This document shows, piece after piece, positions 20,819 through 31,203 of a DNA stretch of 64,000 nucleotides. Both the position numbers and the translations under genes were made by a program. Below the pieces are notes generated by a model. The model ran no database searches, was not told where the DNA came from, and worked only from the letters and a program-made list of their open reading frames with translations. How positions within the stretch are numbered: the stretch's first letter is position 1; every line of letters starts with the position of its first letter. The stretch covers positions 131,415 through 195,414 of the forward strand of contig MU128915.1 in assembly GCA_014904985.1 (NCBI GenBank), read 5' to 3'. This DNA is from Hydnum rufescens UP504. Its lineage: Eukaryota; Basidiomycota; Agaricomycetes; Cantharellales; Hydnaceae.

Positions 20819-22971
20819 TCACTCTTCCCATTCGTCAGATCCCTCGGGAAGGTTGTGTATCATGTACCTGAAGTGGTCGAAGGTCAATGAGGCCCCTCCA
20901 ACATTGCGATAAGGACTTACTGGATCTCAGCCCTAACATCCACACAAAGACGGTCTAGCAGCGTGCTGGTCAGTATATAATGGAGAGACAATACAATGGG
21001 CCATATATACCCAAAGGCAGGTCGTAGTAGTCCGTTCCAAACGGCATCTCGATCTCGTCCGCGATACCTCGATACCCATCAAAGTGAAGCTCACCACAGT
21101 AACGACTATCGTAGGGAGCGAGATAAGGGAGAATTAGAACAGTACTTCTCATTATCTCACCAGGAACCATAAACCACTGAAGCCAAAATGAGTGATTGAT
21201 TATAGACTAAGAAAGAGGGCTTACTCTCAGATCGGCCACCAAAGTGAATGGAAGCGTGAACAGATCTACAGAAAGTAAAATCAGAGTGGCTCCCACAGGT
21301 AAGAAGACCCATTACAGAGCGTAACGCATTGTTTCAAATGTATGCCATCTGGAATGAATGAACCAAAGGAATCTTGTCAGGGGGTGCAAGTCGTCGTCAG
21401 GTCTCTGGTACGCACAAGAGGCAGGTATTGGAGTGTTGGAGACTCGTTCCATCTGTCATACATCATGTCATTAAGCACACCCTACGACCTCAGCTATCAT
21501 CGTACTTTTGCAAGCTGATTGATCATTGATTGAATCCTAAGGATGGAGATAAGATTCTCGATTGCAAATTCCCTAGGCAAGATTCACGCACAAACCGTTA
21601 ATGGCATTGGCGCCTACACCAATCATACACGTAAACATCACAGAACGGACAACATAATAGGGCCAGTACTCGCCTGGAGGTCCTATAGAGTCCAAGCACC
21701 CCTGCGCTCTGAACCTATGAACTATACGGGTGAGCTCATGGGCAATGCTAAGATATGATGAGGCCGATGAGCTTCCAAGCGTTTTGAATGTTCCTTTCTG
21801 GTTCGCATCACTTACAGCAAAGGCAGACTCGGTTGGGAAGGCGGCGCATACGGGTGGAAATGTATAGTGTGGTGCTGGTCTTTGGCGAGGAGTGGGGTAC
21901 GCTGGTCACTGCTGCTCTGGTGGTGGCTTGCACCCGTGACCCTCGTAACTACAGGCGACTCATGTCCACTCGTGAGCGGGGACTCGAACCCGCCCGCATG
22001 CTCGGGTGTCATGCTAGCGGCGCTAGAGGCAATGTCGTACTTGGAAAACGACTCCGGGAGGAGTCCGGCCATATCATCATAATGGACACCAACCTCATTT
22101 CGAAGATGATGCTTTACGGCGAACAGAAAGGCAGAAACCAGATGAAGAGCTCTAATTTTATGCTCACGGACAGACGAAGCAGTGAGTGGTTCTGCCGAGC
22201 TGGCTTTCGATCTAGTCACCCCCGCCTTGACTGGTGCGATCTTGGGTGGTACGGTCACACTGACCCATAACTGGCGAGAGAGATTGCGCACATCGGAGAT
22301 GCTGCTTTCCCAATCCTTGCTTCCTTCATACCTACGAGAGAAAATGAACAAAACAGCATGTACAGAACGACATGTATTTCCCACCATCGATCATAGCTTG
22401 TTCTGGCAGATCCACAGAAATATTTAGAGGGGAAACAGTACTGATCAAGAGCCAAGCACGAACCCATTTCTGCGGAGGGAAAATGTGAGAGGGATTAACC
22501 GGGCAGTTCAAATATGTACTATCATGTTTCGCACCGGAATACCAAGATCAGACCAACGACGACAGACAATAATGGGACAACGTTATTCGTGAGGGATATA
22601 TGGTAGTCGTACACCTGGAAATGTGAATAAAACATAGACGACTATAACACGCGCGTTGTATTAGCCACATACAACCCACAATATGAATAACTGCGATCGC
22701 TGTGGCAAAGAGTGTGCACGTAAGGACTGGGCCAAGTATCCGGCTCGTAATCTGTTGAGAAAAAAAAACCGCTACGAATTGAGTGCAAGGTGGCTGCAAA
22801 TACTTGGATCAGATGAAGACCAACGCAGGCAACGGACTGAACATCCACTTACAAAATACTGAGGCGTACGCTGTCTTTAATGCTATAAATTATTTTCATT
22901 AGTAACGTTCGAAATCTCAGCCCAGAAAGGGAGGATGTATACCGAACAATGTCGAAAAGCCAGCTGTACCT
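20819..22971 (-). CDS. bestrophin-type chloride channel (UPF0187-like), 5' end unresolved
   Basis: This is a predicted membrane anion channel of the fungal bestrophin family. Exons read on the minus strand give, in order: YSWLFDIV (about 22950), a 13-nt micro-exon encoding IKDS, ITSRILGPVL with a membrane helix, SLTNNVVPLLSVVVG (about 22540-22600), SYDRWWE, SRQLWVSV and AFLFAVKHHLRNE (about 21820-22360). The 3' part gives IAHELTRIVHRFRAQG, MERVSNTPIP, YGIHLKQCVTLYLF, LPFTLVADLR, IADEIEMPFGTD and a last exon MIHNLPEGSDEWEE-stop (stop at 20819-20821). NTPIP and the IADEIEMPFG-type stretch are family signatures. The frame breaks by one base near 21067 (GAGGTATC where GAGGGTATC is expected), and the exon around 21580-21620 does not join cleanly. 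It may be decayed or contain sequencing indels. The N-terminal exon with the start codon was not found. Confidence 0.75.
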
Positions 22972-24581
22972 AAATGGGCCAATATCGAGAATTAAACCCC
23001 CCACGTGAGACAACTGTTCACTACTCACCGGCTGAGTCTCTCTCTCTCGGGGATAGTGGTCAGTAGCCCCGAAACGGAGCGAGAGAACACGGGAGGCATG
23101 TCTGTCGTTGCAATACGAAAATGATGGGCAACACGCCGATCCGGATGCAAAAAGCCTATTGCCCAAACTGCCACTAATTTTCCGGAGATATCCCACCTGG
23201 TAACGGCTTTTGGCACATGAGATCCTGGGGGGCGTCAATGGAATGAACCCAAGAGTGTTCTCATGTACGTATCTACCTCAGTGCCCCCAACGGTGCTAGT
23301 AAAATTACGGGAGAAATTGGGACGGCGGAGACCCGGTGGTGCTAGGTGTCTTGGCCAACCATACTACGGATGACTTTGTACGTCCCTGTGGGTTGAGGGG
23401 GTCCAAGGTATTTCGCCACAATGGACTCATACTGTTTTGTTTGAGTAGGGATGCTATGTAGGCCCCACCAGCGAGGTTGATACCTTTTCTTTCTTTTCGT
23501 GCATATTCCTCGTGGTACTTGACTTTCGAATGACAGCAAGATCAAGATTCCTGATGGGTATCGTGTCTGCTTCCTTACACAATTTGACCTACCATATAGA
23601 GCTGTGTTCGAGTCTTTGCATCTATTCCTTCTTTCTCTGGAGTCATATTGCATTGGGATACTTGCCCAGCGGCCGAATACTTGGAAAAGAACTGGATTAT
23701 CGGTGGAGCTGTCCAAAAGTTGTCGTATTCACAGCATAATCGGCCTTCCTCTTTCTTGCTCTTCGTCTCGGTGCTCTTCTCTGGTTGTCGAATCATTTGA
23801 ATTGCAATTTCAACACCAGCGCAATCGTTCACCCCCAAAATCATCCGTTCTTCCCTTTCGCTTTCCCCATCGATAGCCAATCGCTATTGTTCGCAGTCTG
23901 GCCCCCGCTTTTGTCCCCTAGTCATCAATTATTTCGACCTGTCTCTCCAAAGACAGGGCCTCTACCCTAACGTGGGAGGTTTGTAGAGGAGTGTCTTCAT
24001 CTTCTCTTATCCGATACTCATGCTAATGCCGAGCATTGCGTTCCCAACACGGATACATTATCGTCGGAATTGATCCACATGGGAAGCCAGGTGCGCTTCA
24101 CCAATGGTTTCCAAGGAACGGGTGCACAGCGGCCCTATGCTTTCCTCAAGGAGATTCACGTCAACCGCGAACAGTGCATGACCGTGAGGAGCGACAAGGA
24201 GGGTCCCCAAAAGGGCGAAGGAATCCTCGTCACCTGTGGGAATGATCGGCGGAATAGTTCGCCGAGAACTCTACTGTGCTTATAGATGGGGCCATATGGT
24301 CCCTGCCTAGTTATGTACATCAGGCGCTCGCTGGGCGCGAGTGCGTTCTCAATGGGCATATATCGACCAGATTTGGGGGATACAGACCTGTGAGTTTGAG
24401 CCCAAACTCGCAGAGTAGGTAGTACATAGCTCCCTGAGGCAGATGACCCATTCCACTCACCGCCAGCGTTTGGTGGGAGATCTCTAGGCGTGACGATCAA
24501 GGTCTCCTCGCGTTCCTTTGTTCCAACAGTTGCTGCCAATCATTATGCATAGTCTGTTATTCGATGAGAGCCATGCTAAAT
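22972..24581. other. spacer with an unidentified coding-like island
   Basis: Most of this region has no supported gene. On the plus strand, about 24000-24285, one frame stays open for about 95 codons with protein-like composition (IHMGSQVRFTNGFQGTG, then YAFLKEIHVNREQCMTVRSD). I recognise no family and see no convincing splice partners, so it may be a relic exon. The missing bestrophin N-terminal exon should also lie in the left part. Confidence 0.4.
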
Positions 24582-25946
24582 TCATGGCGCCGTCGGTGAT
24601 TGTGCAGTGGTCAATCCTGTAACACCTGTACGAAGCGCAAATGATCATCAGCAAGGGATATCCCAGCCTTAGCAGAGCACTCACGCTTCTTCTTCTTCTT
24701 TATTGGCCCCCTTTCAGCAGCGGGCGTCCCCGCATCCAAGGACGTAGGGGTAGACACTTGGGTACCGGGAGTTGTCACTTGTCTTGCGGTCGTGTGCGGA
24801 ACGTGGGTATCAATGGAGAGATTCATTCCATCGGATGGGACCGATTTCTGCCCTGAGGCTCCGGGGGGATCACTCAGTGATTCGTTGGATTTGGGAACGA
24901 GCGAACCAGTTGATGTTGAACCAGCGGCAGTCTGAGAGTCAAGTGCAATCTCCATGGCATTTCGTATTAGCACGTTGTCCACCTGCTTGAGTCGTAGGAG
25001 GGTAGGGTGAAATTGCATTCATATGTGCTGCTGTGGTCCGTATCGCGTGGAGGAGAGGGATCGTGAATTGTACTTGAGTGGGGATGTCGTCTGATCGAGC
25101 AGTGGATCGATTCGGCGGCTGGATGCTTCCCCCCCGCATCGTGGCAGGTGTCCCACCCCCCGCGGGCGTTTCGGAATCGATTGGCGCGTCCTCCGCAGCC
25201 ACACCGGAAGGCTTCTTCGAGCTTATGAAGGCGGAGGTGGGGTCAAAGGCCACGGGCCAAACATGCCCTTTCGTTGGGGTGTAAGTCGGTCGGTGCGTGC
25301 GGAGGGTGGACATCGAGGAGGTGAGGTTATGGAGAGAAGCATTCTTTGGGATCGGGTTAAGTGCTGGGGACGTTAAACATCTTGAGAGCTTACGAGTCGG
25401 TTGCACAGTAACGAATATAGGTCTGGAGACTGTTGTATTCGATTGTTTATGATATAGTACGCTTCCATAGGGCCTTACTGAGGGACTGGAGTGAATTTCA
25501 AAACGGAGGTCAGGGAAGGTGAATACCTTCGTTGGGAGATATTCGTTCGCGTTTTTGAATAACAAAGAAGGAAGGTGCTTGATCGTGAACGACAGCAAAT
25601 TCAATTCCAGTAAATTTCCTGGAGGAGAAAGTGGTGTCCCGAGGTTGTCAGTCAGATGAGGTAGGGCGAGAGGCAGTGGGCATATACCTGAGTTCCTCTA
25701 CTTCGTCAATCTGAACGACATCCATCCCAGTGTTTTGCATGCGAAGGATCTGATTGTTTGATGGTGGTTCTGTGCGATACCACGGGGAATAAGTGAAATA
25801 CTCCAGCGCCATGCGGGAGTCAAGAGGGGCCATCGCCTGCATCGTCAATCAGCCGCCATTCCACTTCAATACCGAGGCATGCATGCCTTGATAAATTCCG
25901 GGAAGAAGAAGGATTGCTCGCTGTGGTCGTCCGCTGGGGTAGCCAT
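24582..25946 (-). CDS. MED6: Mediator complex subunit 6
   Basis: This encodes a head-module subunit of Mediator, acting in the nucleus between transcription factors and RNA polymerase II. The minus strand reads MATPADDHSEQSFFFPEF (start at 25944-25946), then PLDSRMALEYFTYSPWY and SNNQILRMQ, the MED6 signature. Later exons read FTGIEFAVVHDQAPSFFVI, SPNEG, MEAYYIINNRIQQSPDLY, then TLRTHRPTYTPTKGHVWPV, a disordered Ser/Thr/Pro tail with KKKKKR, and QSPTAP-stop (24582-24584). Introns are short with GT-AG borders. Two joins are not clean: the N-terminal exon to PLDSR would need an intron of only about 35 nt, and a one-base shift is needed near 25010 (MNAIS to LLRLKQVDNV). Its start codon is 42 bp from that of the divergent V-ATPase gene. 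Confidence 0.85.
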
Positions 25947-25988
25947 AGTGGTGTTGAGTCGCGTTGGACCTTCACGTGATTTGGCCTC
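25947..25988. promoter_or_regulatory. 42-bp divergent intergenic between MED6 and VMA7 start codons
   Basis: Only 42 bp separate the two start codons. Both 5' leaders and core promoters must therefore overlap this gap or the opposite gene's first exon. No TATA-like motif is evident inside the gap. Confidence 0.6.
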
Positions 25989-26566
25989 ATGGCCCAGAAG
26001 GAGAGAACACTGTTCGCCATCATCGGTGACGAGGTAAGGCACAAAAACTCTACAACATGAGAAAAAAGGCAAATGCTTATGTGCGTAGGACTCCGTGACG
26101 GGCGTCCTTCTCGCCGGGATTGGACATCTCAACGAACACCAAAAGAAGAACTTCCTCGTTGTTGACTCCAGTACGTCTCCTATGTTCCGGGTGCAAGAAC
26201 ACTGTCTCACCGCTGGAGTGTCTCTAGAGACTCAGATATCAACGATAGAATCCGCATTTCAAGACTTCACAGAACGAAAGGATATCGCAATTCTTCTTAT
26301 TAACCAGGATGTGCGTACCGTACGCTCTGAAATGATAGGAGCCTATATTGAGCGTCTGTACGTTGTATCTATAGATTGCCGAGAAGATACGACCCACAAT
26401 CGATCGGTACAACCAGGCGTTCCCAGCGCTACTAGAAATCCCGAGCAAGGACCGGCCATATGGTGAGCAAAATGGGTATATCTCGCGATCGTGCGCTCAC
26501 TTCTCCCACACAGATCCTTCAAAAGATTCAGTGCTCAAACGTGTGCAGAAATTAGCTGGGGATTAG
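25989..26566 (+). CDS. VMA7: V-type proton ATPase subunit F
   Basis: This is subunit F of the V1 sector, part of the central rotor stalk of the vacuolar proton pump. Five exons join exactly to 116 residues plus stop, the usual family length: 25989-26033, 26089-26170, 26228-26310, 26375-26462 and 26514-26566. The product reads [63 protein letters not shown] and [15 protein letters not shown]. These are the expected conserved blocks, including IGDEDSVTGxLLAGIG and DIAILLINQ. All introns are GT-AG and 47-64 nt. Start choice is supported by length and by the conserved IGDEDSVTG running across intron 1. It is divergent from MED6. This is the cleanest gene model in the window. Confidence 0.95.
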
Positions 26567-28135
26567 ACCGGATTAAGCTATTATAATCTGTTCTATTCTC
26601 TGGACTCCTTTAAATCTAATATCTCAGACAAGCGCCAAATGGACTGATACTCTTTGCCGCTCAGAGCGCTCGATCCGTGATACCCTCATTCTCCTATGCA
26701 ACGTGTGCTTCTCGAAGCCTAGACAGAATAGCCCCCAGGTGAATCCCGAGTGTGCGTTGGCCACGGCAGACCCGATCGTCTTTAAAGCCATGCTGCCATA
26801 GCATATATTTCATCAAGACCGACTCGTGCTGTCATGTCTGGAGTGAGCCAAGTGTTGGCGGGATATTGCTTGCCAGGGACTTCTGAATCTCGACCGAATC
26901 TAGTAAGTCATTTTCTGCCTCATTTCGGCTGGCATCATGATGTCCCGGGGTGGTCTGAAATAACCCAACGAAGGGTTCACGTTCCCGTAAGCCTAAAGCA
27001 GTGTAATGGCTACAGTTTGATATCGGTATGTTGTACGAAAGATGAACAAAAGATACATGTATACGGTGGGATATGTACGCGTGATGGCGTAGTATAGCGC
27101 GCAATGAGATGAAACAGATGATATGAAGCTAAGGATTGGCCACACGGCCGGAACACGGCATTTGCTTTCACCCAAATTGAAGTGCACAATACCGGAAGGA
27201 GAACGTTTGTGAGTGGAGATACTGGAATCTGCAGTATACAGTAGGGTGTCCTCTAGCAGCGTTCTTGTCGACAGGTATGTTTCGTTTTGTTGCTTTACAC
27301 GGCTCTACCTACGGAAAGGGACTGAGTGGGTAGTTGGTCGGTTCACCTGAGGCTGTCAGTTCCAAATAGGTCGAGCCGCGGGTCTGCGAAAAACGGTGCT
27401 TAGGAATATGGAAGATAGTACGGGTGGAGAGTATTTTAGTCACTATTGCCGAAGATATTATAACTCACCCGATAGAGCCTATCATTGTGGTAATCTGTGT
27501 GGAAAACACTGAAATAGCTCGAGGCTGAGATCCCTCGCTCAATTCCGGTGTGAACGTAGATAAGACAAGAACCCCGAGAGCAGCCCAAAATAAGCAATCC
27601 AAGGTGGCGACTAATGGGAATGAGAGTGCATGCCTAGGATGGGAGAGAGAACTTCTGGAGTACAGGGGTATTTCGGCTGTTGTTAGGGAATGAAAAGTTT
27701 ACTCGAGAGATCAAGCTGAACAGAAACGGAGGTCAATGGCTTGGAGACTATCCAATAGCGTTGGCGACTGTTGTCATGCCCTGGCGCTGGCGTTCCGGAG
27801 TATGGCTCGGTCGGCTAAGTCCGTGATCCAAATATATAGTTCCTATTTCTGCATGGTCTTGGCGCTCTGGACACGACTGCTCCTTGGGGACTTGCTGCTG
27901 GACGAGCCTCTCGCTATCAAATACGATGAGGCTGTCGACTCACGGCTGATGTTTCCGAACTGTTTCGTACCGAAAATGAGTGGACTGGGGTGAGAAAACG
28001 CAAGGTTGTACCTGAGTGCTATTTCTTTCTCGTGCCAAGAGCATTGGTGGAATTCATACTTAAGAGCCATCACCAGTTCATTCTTCTAACCCATCTTTCC
28101 CCCATGAATGCGGAACTCCCATACATCTCTCAGGT
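26567..28135. other. spacer, possibly containing 5' exons of the next gene
   Basis: No recognisable gene. The 5' end of the gene at 28136-28920 probably lies in the right part, but I could not define its exons. The open frames at 26834-27097 and 27736-27993 show no motifs. Confidence 0.4.
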
Positions 28136-28920
28136 GTGCAGTGGCTTCGAAGCCCTTGCACTCGTGCTGTGAAAGGGACTGACTCACTCCGATTGGTTCA
28201 GCCCCTACCCCCTAGCGTCAAGGAAATCTTGTCTGCCTACGCGGCGAAGGGCGATGGTGATAGGGACGTTTTACTCGCTATTCTTCATGCGAAAGCTGCA
28301 GAAGATCAGGCATGTCACATCTTGGTCCGCTGGCATCGACATTGTCCTGACACCTCCCACAGCGCATAGCAGCTATAGCTACTCTTAATGACCATGTTAT
28401 ATTACTACAACGTCAAGCGCTCGAAGCTTCCCTCCGTCAGCACACGCTCCACCAGTGCCACCACCCCCTCGAACCTTCAATGTCATACGCATCTAACTCC
28501 CGAAGCCATAATCACGCACCCCCCTCCCCGCCCATCTCTCAAGCCCAATCTCCTTCCCCTCGCCCCCCCTCCAGCCCGGGGCTGTCTCGTAAGCGTAAAC
28601 AGTCCGAGTACGATGGAGAGGCTCGTCATCGTCCACAGCGATCGTTCGACCAAAACCGCGGAAAATCAACTCTGCCCCTCTCTCCGTTTCCAATAGCTAC
28701 CCCTCCCTCTTCCTCTTCGCGATCTTCATGTTCCCTGGGTCCGTCATCACGACGTGGCTCTGAAACAGGGGCATCGGCGTCTGAATTGACCACGCCTTCA
28801 TCATCACGGCGTCCCATGGATATACACAACATGCTGGGCCCGCCCCTTTCTCAGTCACCTCCCCGCCACCCTGGCGCATCGACGTCACCCCACGGCAGCT
28901 TAGACCAGAGTTATTCTTGA
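28136..28920 (+). CDS. unrecognised protein with short helical domain and disordered tail (5' partial)
   Basis: The left exon contains PPSVKEILSAYAAKGDGD, then LAILHAKAAEDQ. It joins through an intron (28310-28362) to RIAAIATLNDHVILLQRQALE, which together look like a short alpha-helical or coiled-coil module. The rest (about 150 residues, 28480-28920) is Ser/Pro-rich and disordered, with a basic RKRKQ patch, and ends HGSLDQSYS-stop. The intron starts GCATGT rather than GT, with acceptor CCCACAG. The reading frame and helix continuity across it make this a convincing GC-AG intron. The start codon is not identified. Composition suggests a nuclear regulatory protein, but this is inference. Confidence 0.55.
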
Positions 28921-29589
28921 CTCTTCGCGAGTCGTTTTTGCATACGATTTTGGGCTCTTGCTGTGTCTCCTTGTTATGTGCATCCTGTCAAACTCACTGT
29001 GCCATTTGTTGTGTATGATACGTTCAATACTCTGTCACTTTTTACAAACCTTGAAAAAACCACCGGCCGTCCCGAACGACTGGGCACGAGACTATTACTT
29101 CGCTAATTCGACTTACGTGTTGAGTCTTCCAGGGGCAACTTCAGGGGATGTGCCCGTCAGACCCTTCAGGCACGCCTGTCATTACAGTAGCTCGCATTTT
29201 TTTTCCCTGGAGCTCCCATGATCTCGGCTGTCCTCATTGCTTCGTCAGCAGCAAGGTTCTCGGGATGTACCGAACGGTTCAAACATATGTCCCTGAGCTT
29301 GTTCTTGCGGCTGCCATCAGGCACAATAGTGACTCGACGCGGATACAAAACCCATAACTCGCATCGACGCAGGAACCTGCGAGCACTCGACCAGCCGGTA
29401 CTTTGAGGGCGATTTTTGATCCCCAAAGGACAAGGATTTTGGGTCCTAAAATACTGTGGTTAAACCCTACAAAAATGTGCCAAAACTACTTGCAGCCGGC
29501 AGAACCTTCACATCCAGAAAAACGAATGCTACTTTTTAACTCCCCAGAGCTAGGGAAGTTCTCCCACCACAGAGCCATTTTCCACTCTT
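28921..29589. other. spacer between the 28-kb gene and the hairpin array
   Basis: I see no gene. Sequence from about 29590 onward belongs to the inverted repeat that brackets the array. Confidence 0.5.
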
Positions 29590-29630
29590 GACTTTCCGCC
29601 CTACCCGGATGTAAACCGAGAATTCGGCGC
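29590..29630 (+). repeat. left inverted repeat bracketing the hairpin array
   Basis: GACTTTCCGCCCTACCCGG followed by ATGTAAACCGAGAATTCGGCGC is the reverse complement of 31492-31540, apart from an 8-nt insertion (TCTCAGTT-type) and one substitution in the right arm. The two arms face each other across about 1.9 kb that contains the whole exon-intron array. Confidence 0.8.
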
Positions 29631-29917
29631 AACAATAGTGTAGGTGGCACGTGAGTTGACCATCCAGATTTGCTTCCTGTGTTTGTTTACTTGATGCAAA
29701 GACATGCACCGCGGCCAGCTCCCGTGCACCCGTGATGTGACCAACGCCGACAATGGGACGAACGGTAATCCCATCAGTTGTCATTATGACCCGTTGCGGG
29801 TCCTGCGACCGGTACAACCGAAGAATAGGAAGATCGAGACCGCTGGCGACATAACTAGGATACCGCCTAGAAAGGCAAGCAGACGACCACACCCGCAACA
29901 GCGGGTGTGGTCCAAAG

Positions 29918-30025
29918 GTGAGTTTTTCATTGGTAGTAGATACAACGGCACAAAAAGAGCGGCGAAAGCTGCTCTTTTTGCGCTACTTTGAATTTCTTTA
30001 CTGACCACCTTTTAATTCATTCTAG
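29918..30025 (+). other. intron-like segment 1 with internal hairpin
   Basis: Donor AAG|GTGAGT, acceptor TTCATTCTAG|GT. Inside, CAAAAAGAGC (29951-29960) pairs with GCTCTTTTTG (29971-29980). Length 108 nt. Confidence 0.7.
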
Positions 30026-30251
30026 GTCATGGCATGGCATCAAATGAAACCCCCCCAAACGACGAGACCTGGTCGGCCAGGGCCCCAGCGGCAACACGGA
30101 ACCGAAACCACGCGAAACGAAACCGAGCCAAACGAAACCACGCCAAACCAATGGAACAGCGCCAAACGAAAACGCGAGAGGTGGCCACGCACCACCCGAG
30201 TGGCCCCGTGAAGCACACACCTGCTGCGGCAGGTGTGTGGTTCTATGTAAG

Positions 30252-30344
30252 GTAAGTGCACCCCCAACGGCGCACAAAGAGCAGCATTTGCCGCTCTTTT
30301 TGCGCCGGTTTTAATTTATTTAACTAATATATCTATTATTCTAG
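30252..30344 (+). other. intron-like segment 2 with internal hairpin
   Basis: Donor AAG|GTAAGT, ACTAAT near 30323, acceptor TATTCTAG|GT. The hairpin GGCGCACAAAGAGC with GCTCTTTTTGCGCC has one mismatch. Length 93 nt. Confidence 0.75.
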
Positions 30345-30503
30345 GTGGCCACAAATGAAGACCGGTGAAACAAACCCGCCCGAAATGGTAACCTGCCCGC
30401 AAAGCGAATCCCACAAACGATGACGCACCAAACGAAGACACGAAGCGACGCCAAACCATATGAACCCCACACCCGCTATCGCGGGTGTGTGGGTCTATAC
30501 AAG

Positions 30504-30593
30504 GTAAGTAATCCGCCCCCAACGGCGCAAAAAGAGCAGCCCTTGCCGCTCTTTTTGCGTTCATTTTAACTAACGCATTGTTTATTATCCTAG
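30504..30593 (+). other. intron-like segment 3 with internal hairpin
   Basis: Donor AAG|GTAAGT, branch-like TAACTAAC near 30567-30574, acceptor TATCCTAG|GT. A perfect 12-bp hairpin pairs CGCAAAAAGAGC (30526-30537) with GCTCTTTTTGCG (30548-30559). Length 90 nt. Confidence 0.8.
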
Positions 30594-30791
30594 GTTATCG
30601 CCTCAACCACCCGCCAAACGAATCCCTCCCCCCCCCTGGAAATCATAACACCTGGCAAACGAGAGCCACAAACACGACCCGCCCAGGAACATCCGCCAGA
30701 CGAAACCCGGGAACGGGAACATACGACGCAAGACCGCAGGGACCCCAGACGAGCCACACACCCGCCAAAGCGGGTGTGTAGTAATTTTAAG

Positions 30792-30888
30792 GTAAGTATG
30801 ATCCTGCAAAAGGAGCAGCGTGTGCTGCTCCTTTTGCGTGGCTTTCTTTCCCCTCCCTTTTTTACTAACACATTATTTATTATCCTAG
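30792..30888 (+). other. intron-like segment 4 with internal hairpin
   Basis: Donor AAG|GTAAGT, branch-like TTTACTAACA, acceptor TATCCTAG|GT. A perfect 14-bp hairpin pairs GCAAAAGGAGCAGC (30806-30819) with GCTGCTCCTTTTGC (30824-30837) around a 4-nt loop. Length 97 nt. Confidence 0.8.
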
Positions 30889-31080
30889 GTTTTCATCTGA
30901 AGCACAACCCCGACCAACCCCCAATCAAGATCCGCGGCCCCGCTGAGCAAACACACGAGAACGGCAACCCACCCCCCAAACGAAATCCGCGAACGGCAAC
31001 AAAGTTGAAAACACGACACAAGACCACAGAAACCCCGGACAAACCCCACACCCGCTGAAGCGGGTGTGGTAATTTTTGAG

Positions 31081-31203
31081 GTAAGTATTCACCGTCTATA
31101 AGTATGATCGCGCAAAAGGAGCAGCGTGCGCTGCTCCTTTTGCGTGGTTTTTCTTTTTTACTAACTTATTATTTGTGATCATGGGTATTTTTCTGAACCC
31201 ACA
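31081..31203 (+). other. intron-like segment 5, conserved acceptor lost
   Basis: Donor GAG|GTAAGT and branch-like TTTACTAACT are kept. The hairpin is the longest: CGCAAAAGGAGCAGCG at 31111-31126 pairs with 31129-31144. At the place of TATCCTAG the sequence reads GTGATCATGGG, so the conserved 3' splice site is gone. The next plausible AG is CCCACAG at 31197-31203. About 17 extra bases follow the donor. Confidence 0.65.

Noticed and set aside
21965..22000. A tRNA B-box-like GGTTCGAGTCC on the minus strand
   Set aside because: It lies within an open bestrophin exon, and no A box, acceptor stem or anticodon stem can be folded around it.
30017..30871. Long minus-strand frames rich in Trp, Val, Phe and Arg across the hairpin array
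   Set aside because: They are complements of the repetitive CAAACGAAACC-type plus-strand sequence; the splice signals are all on the plus strand.
29887..31144. Regularly spaced palindromic repeats that superficially resemble a CRISPR array
   Set aside because: Units are about 200-280 bp with spliceosomal signals, spacers share sequence, and the window is clearly eukaryotic.
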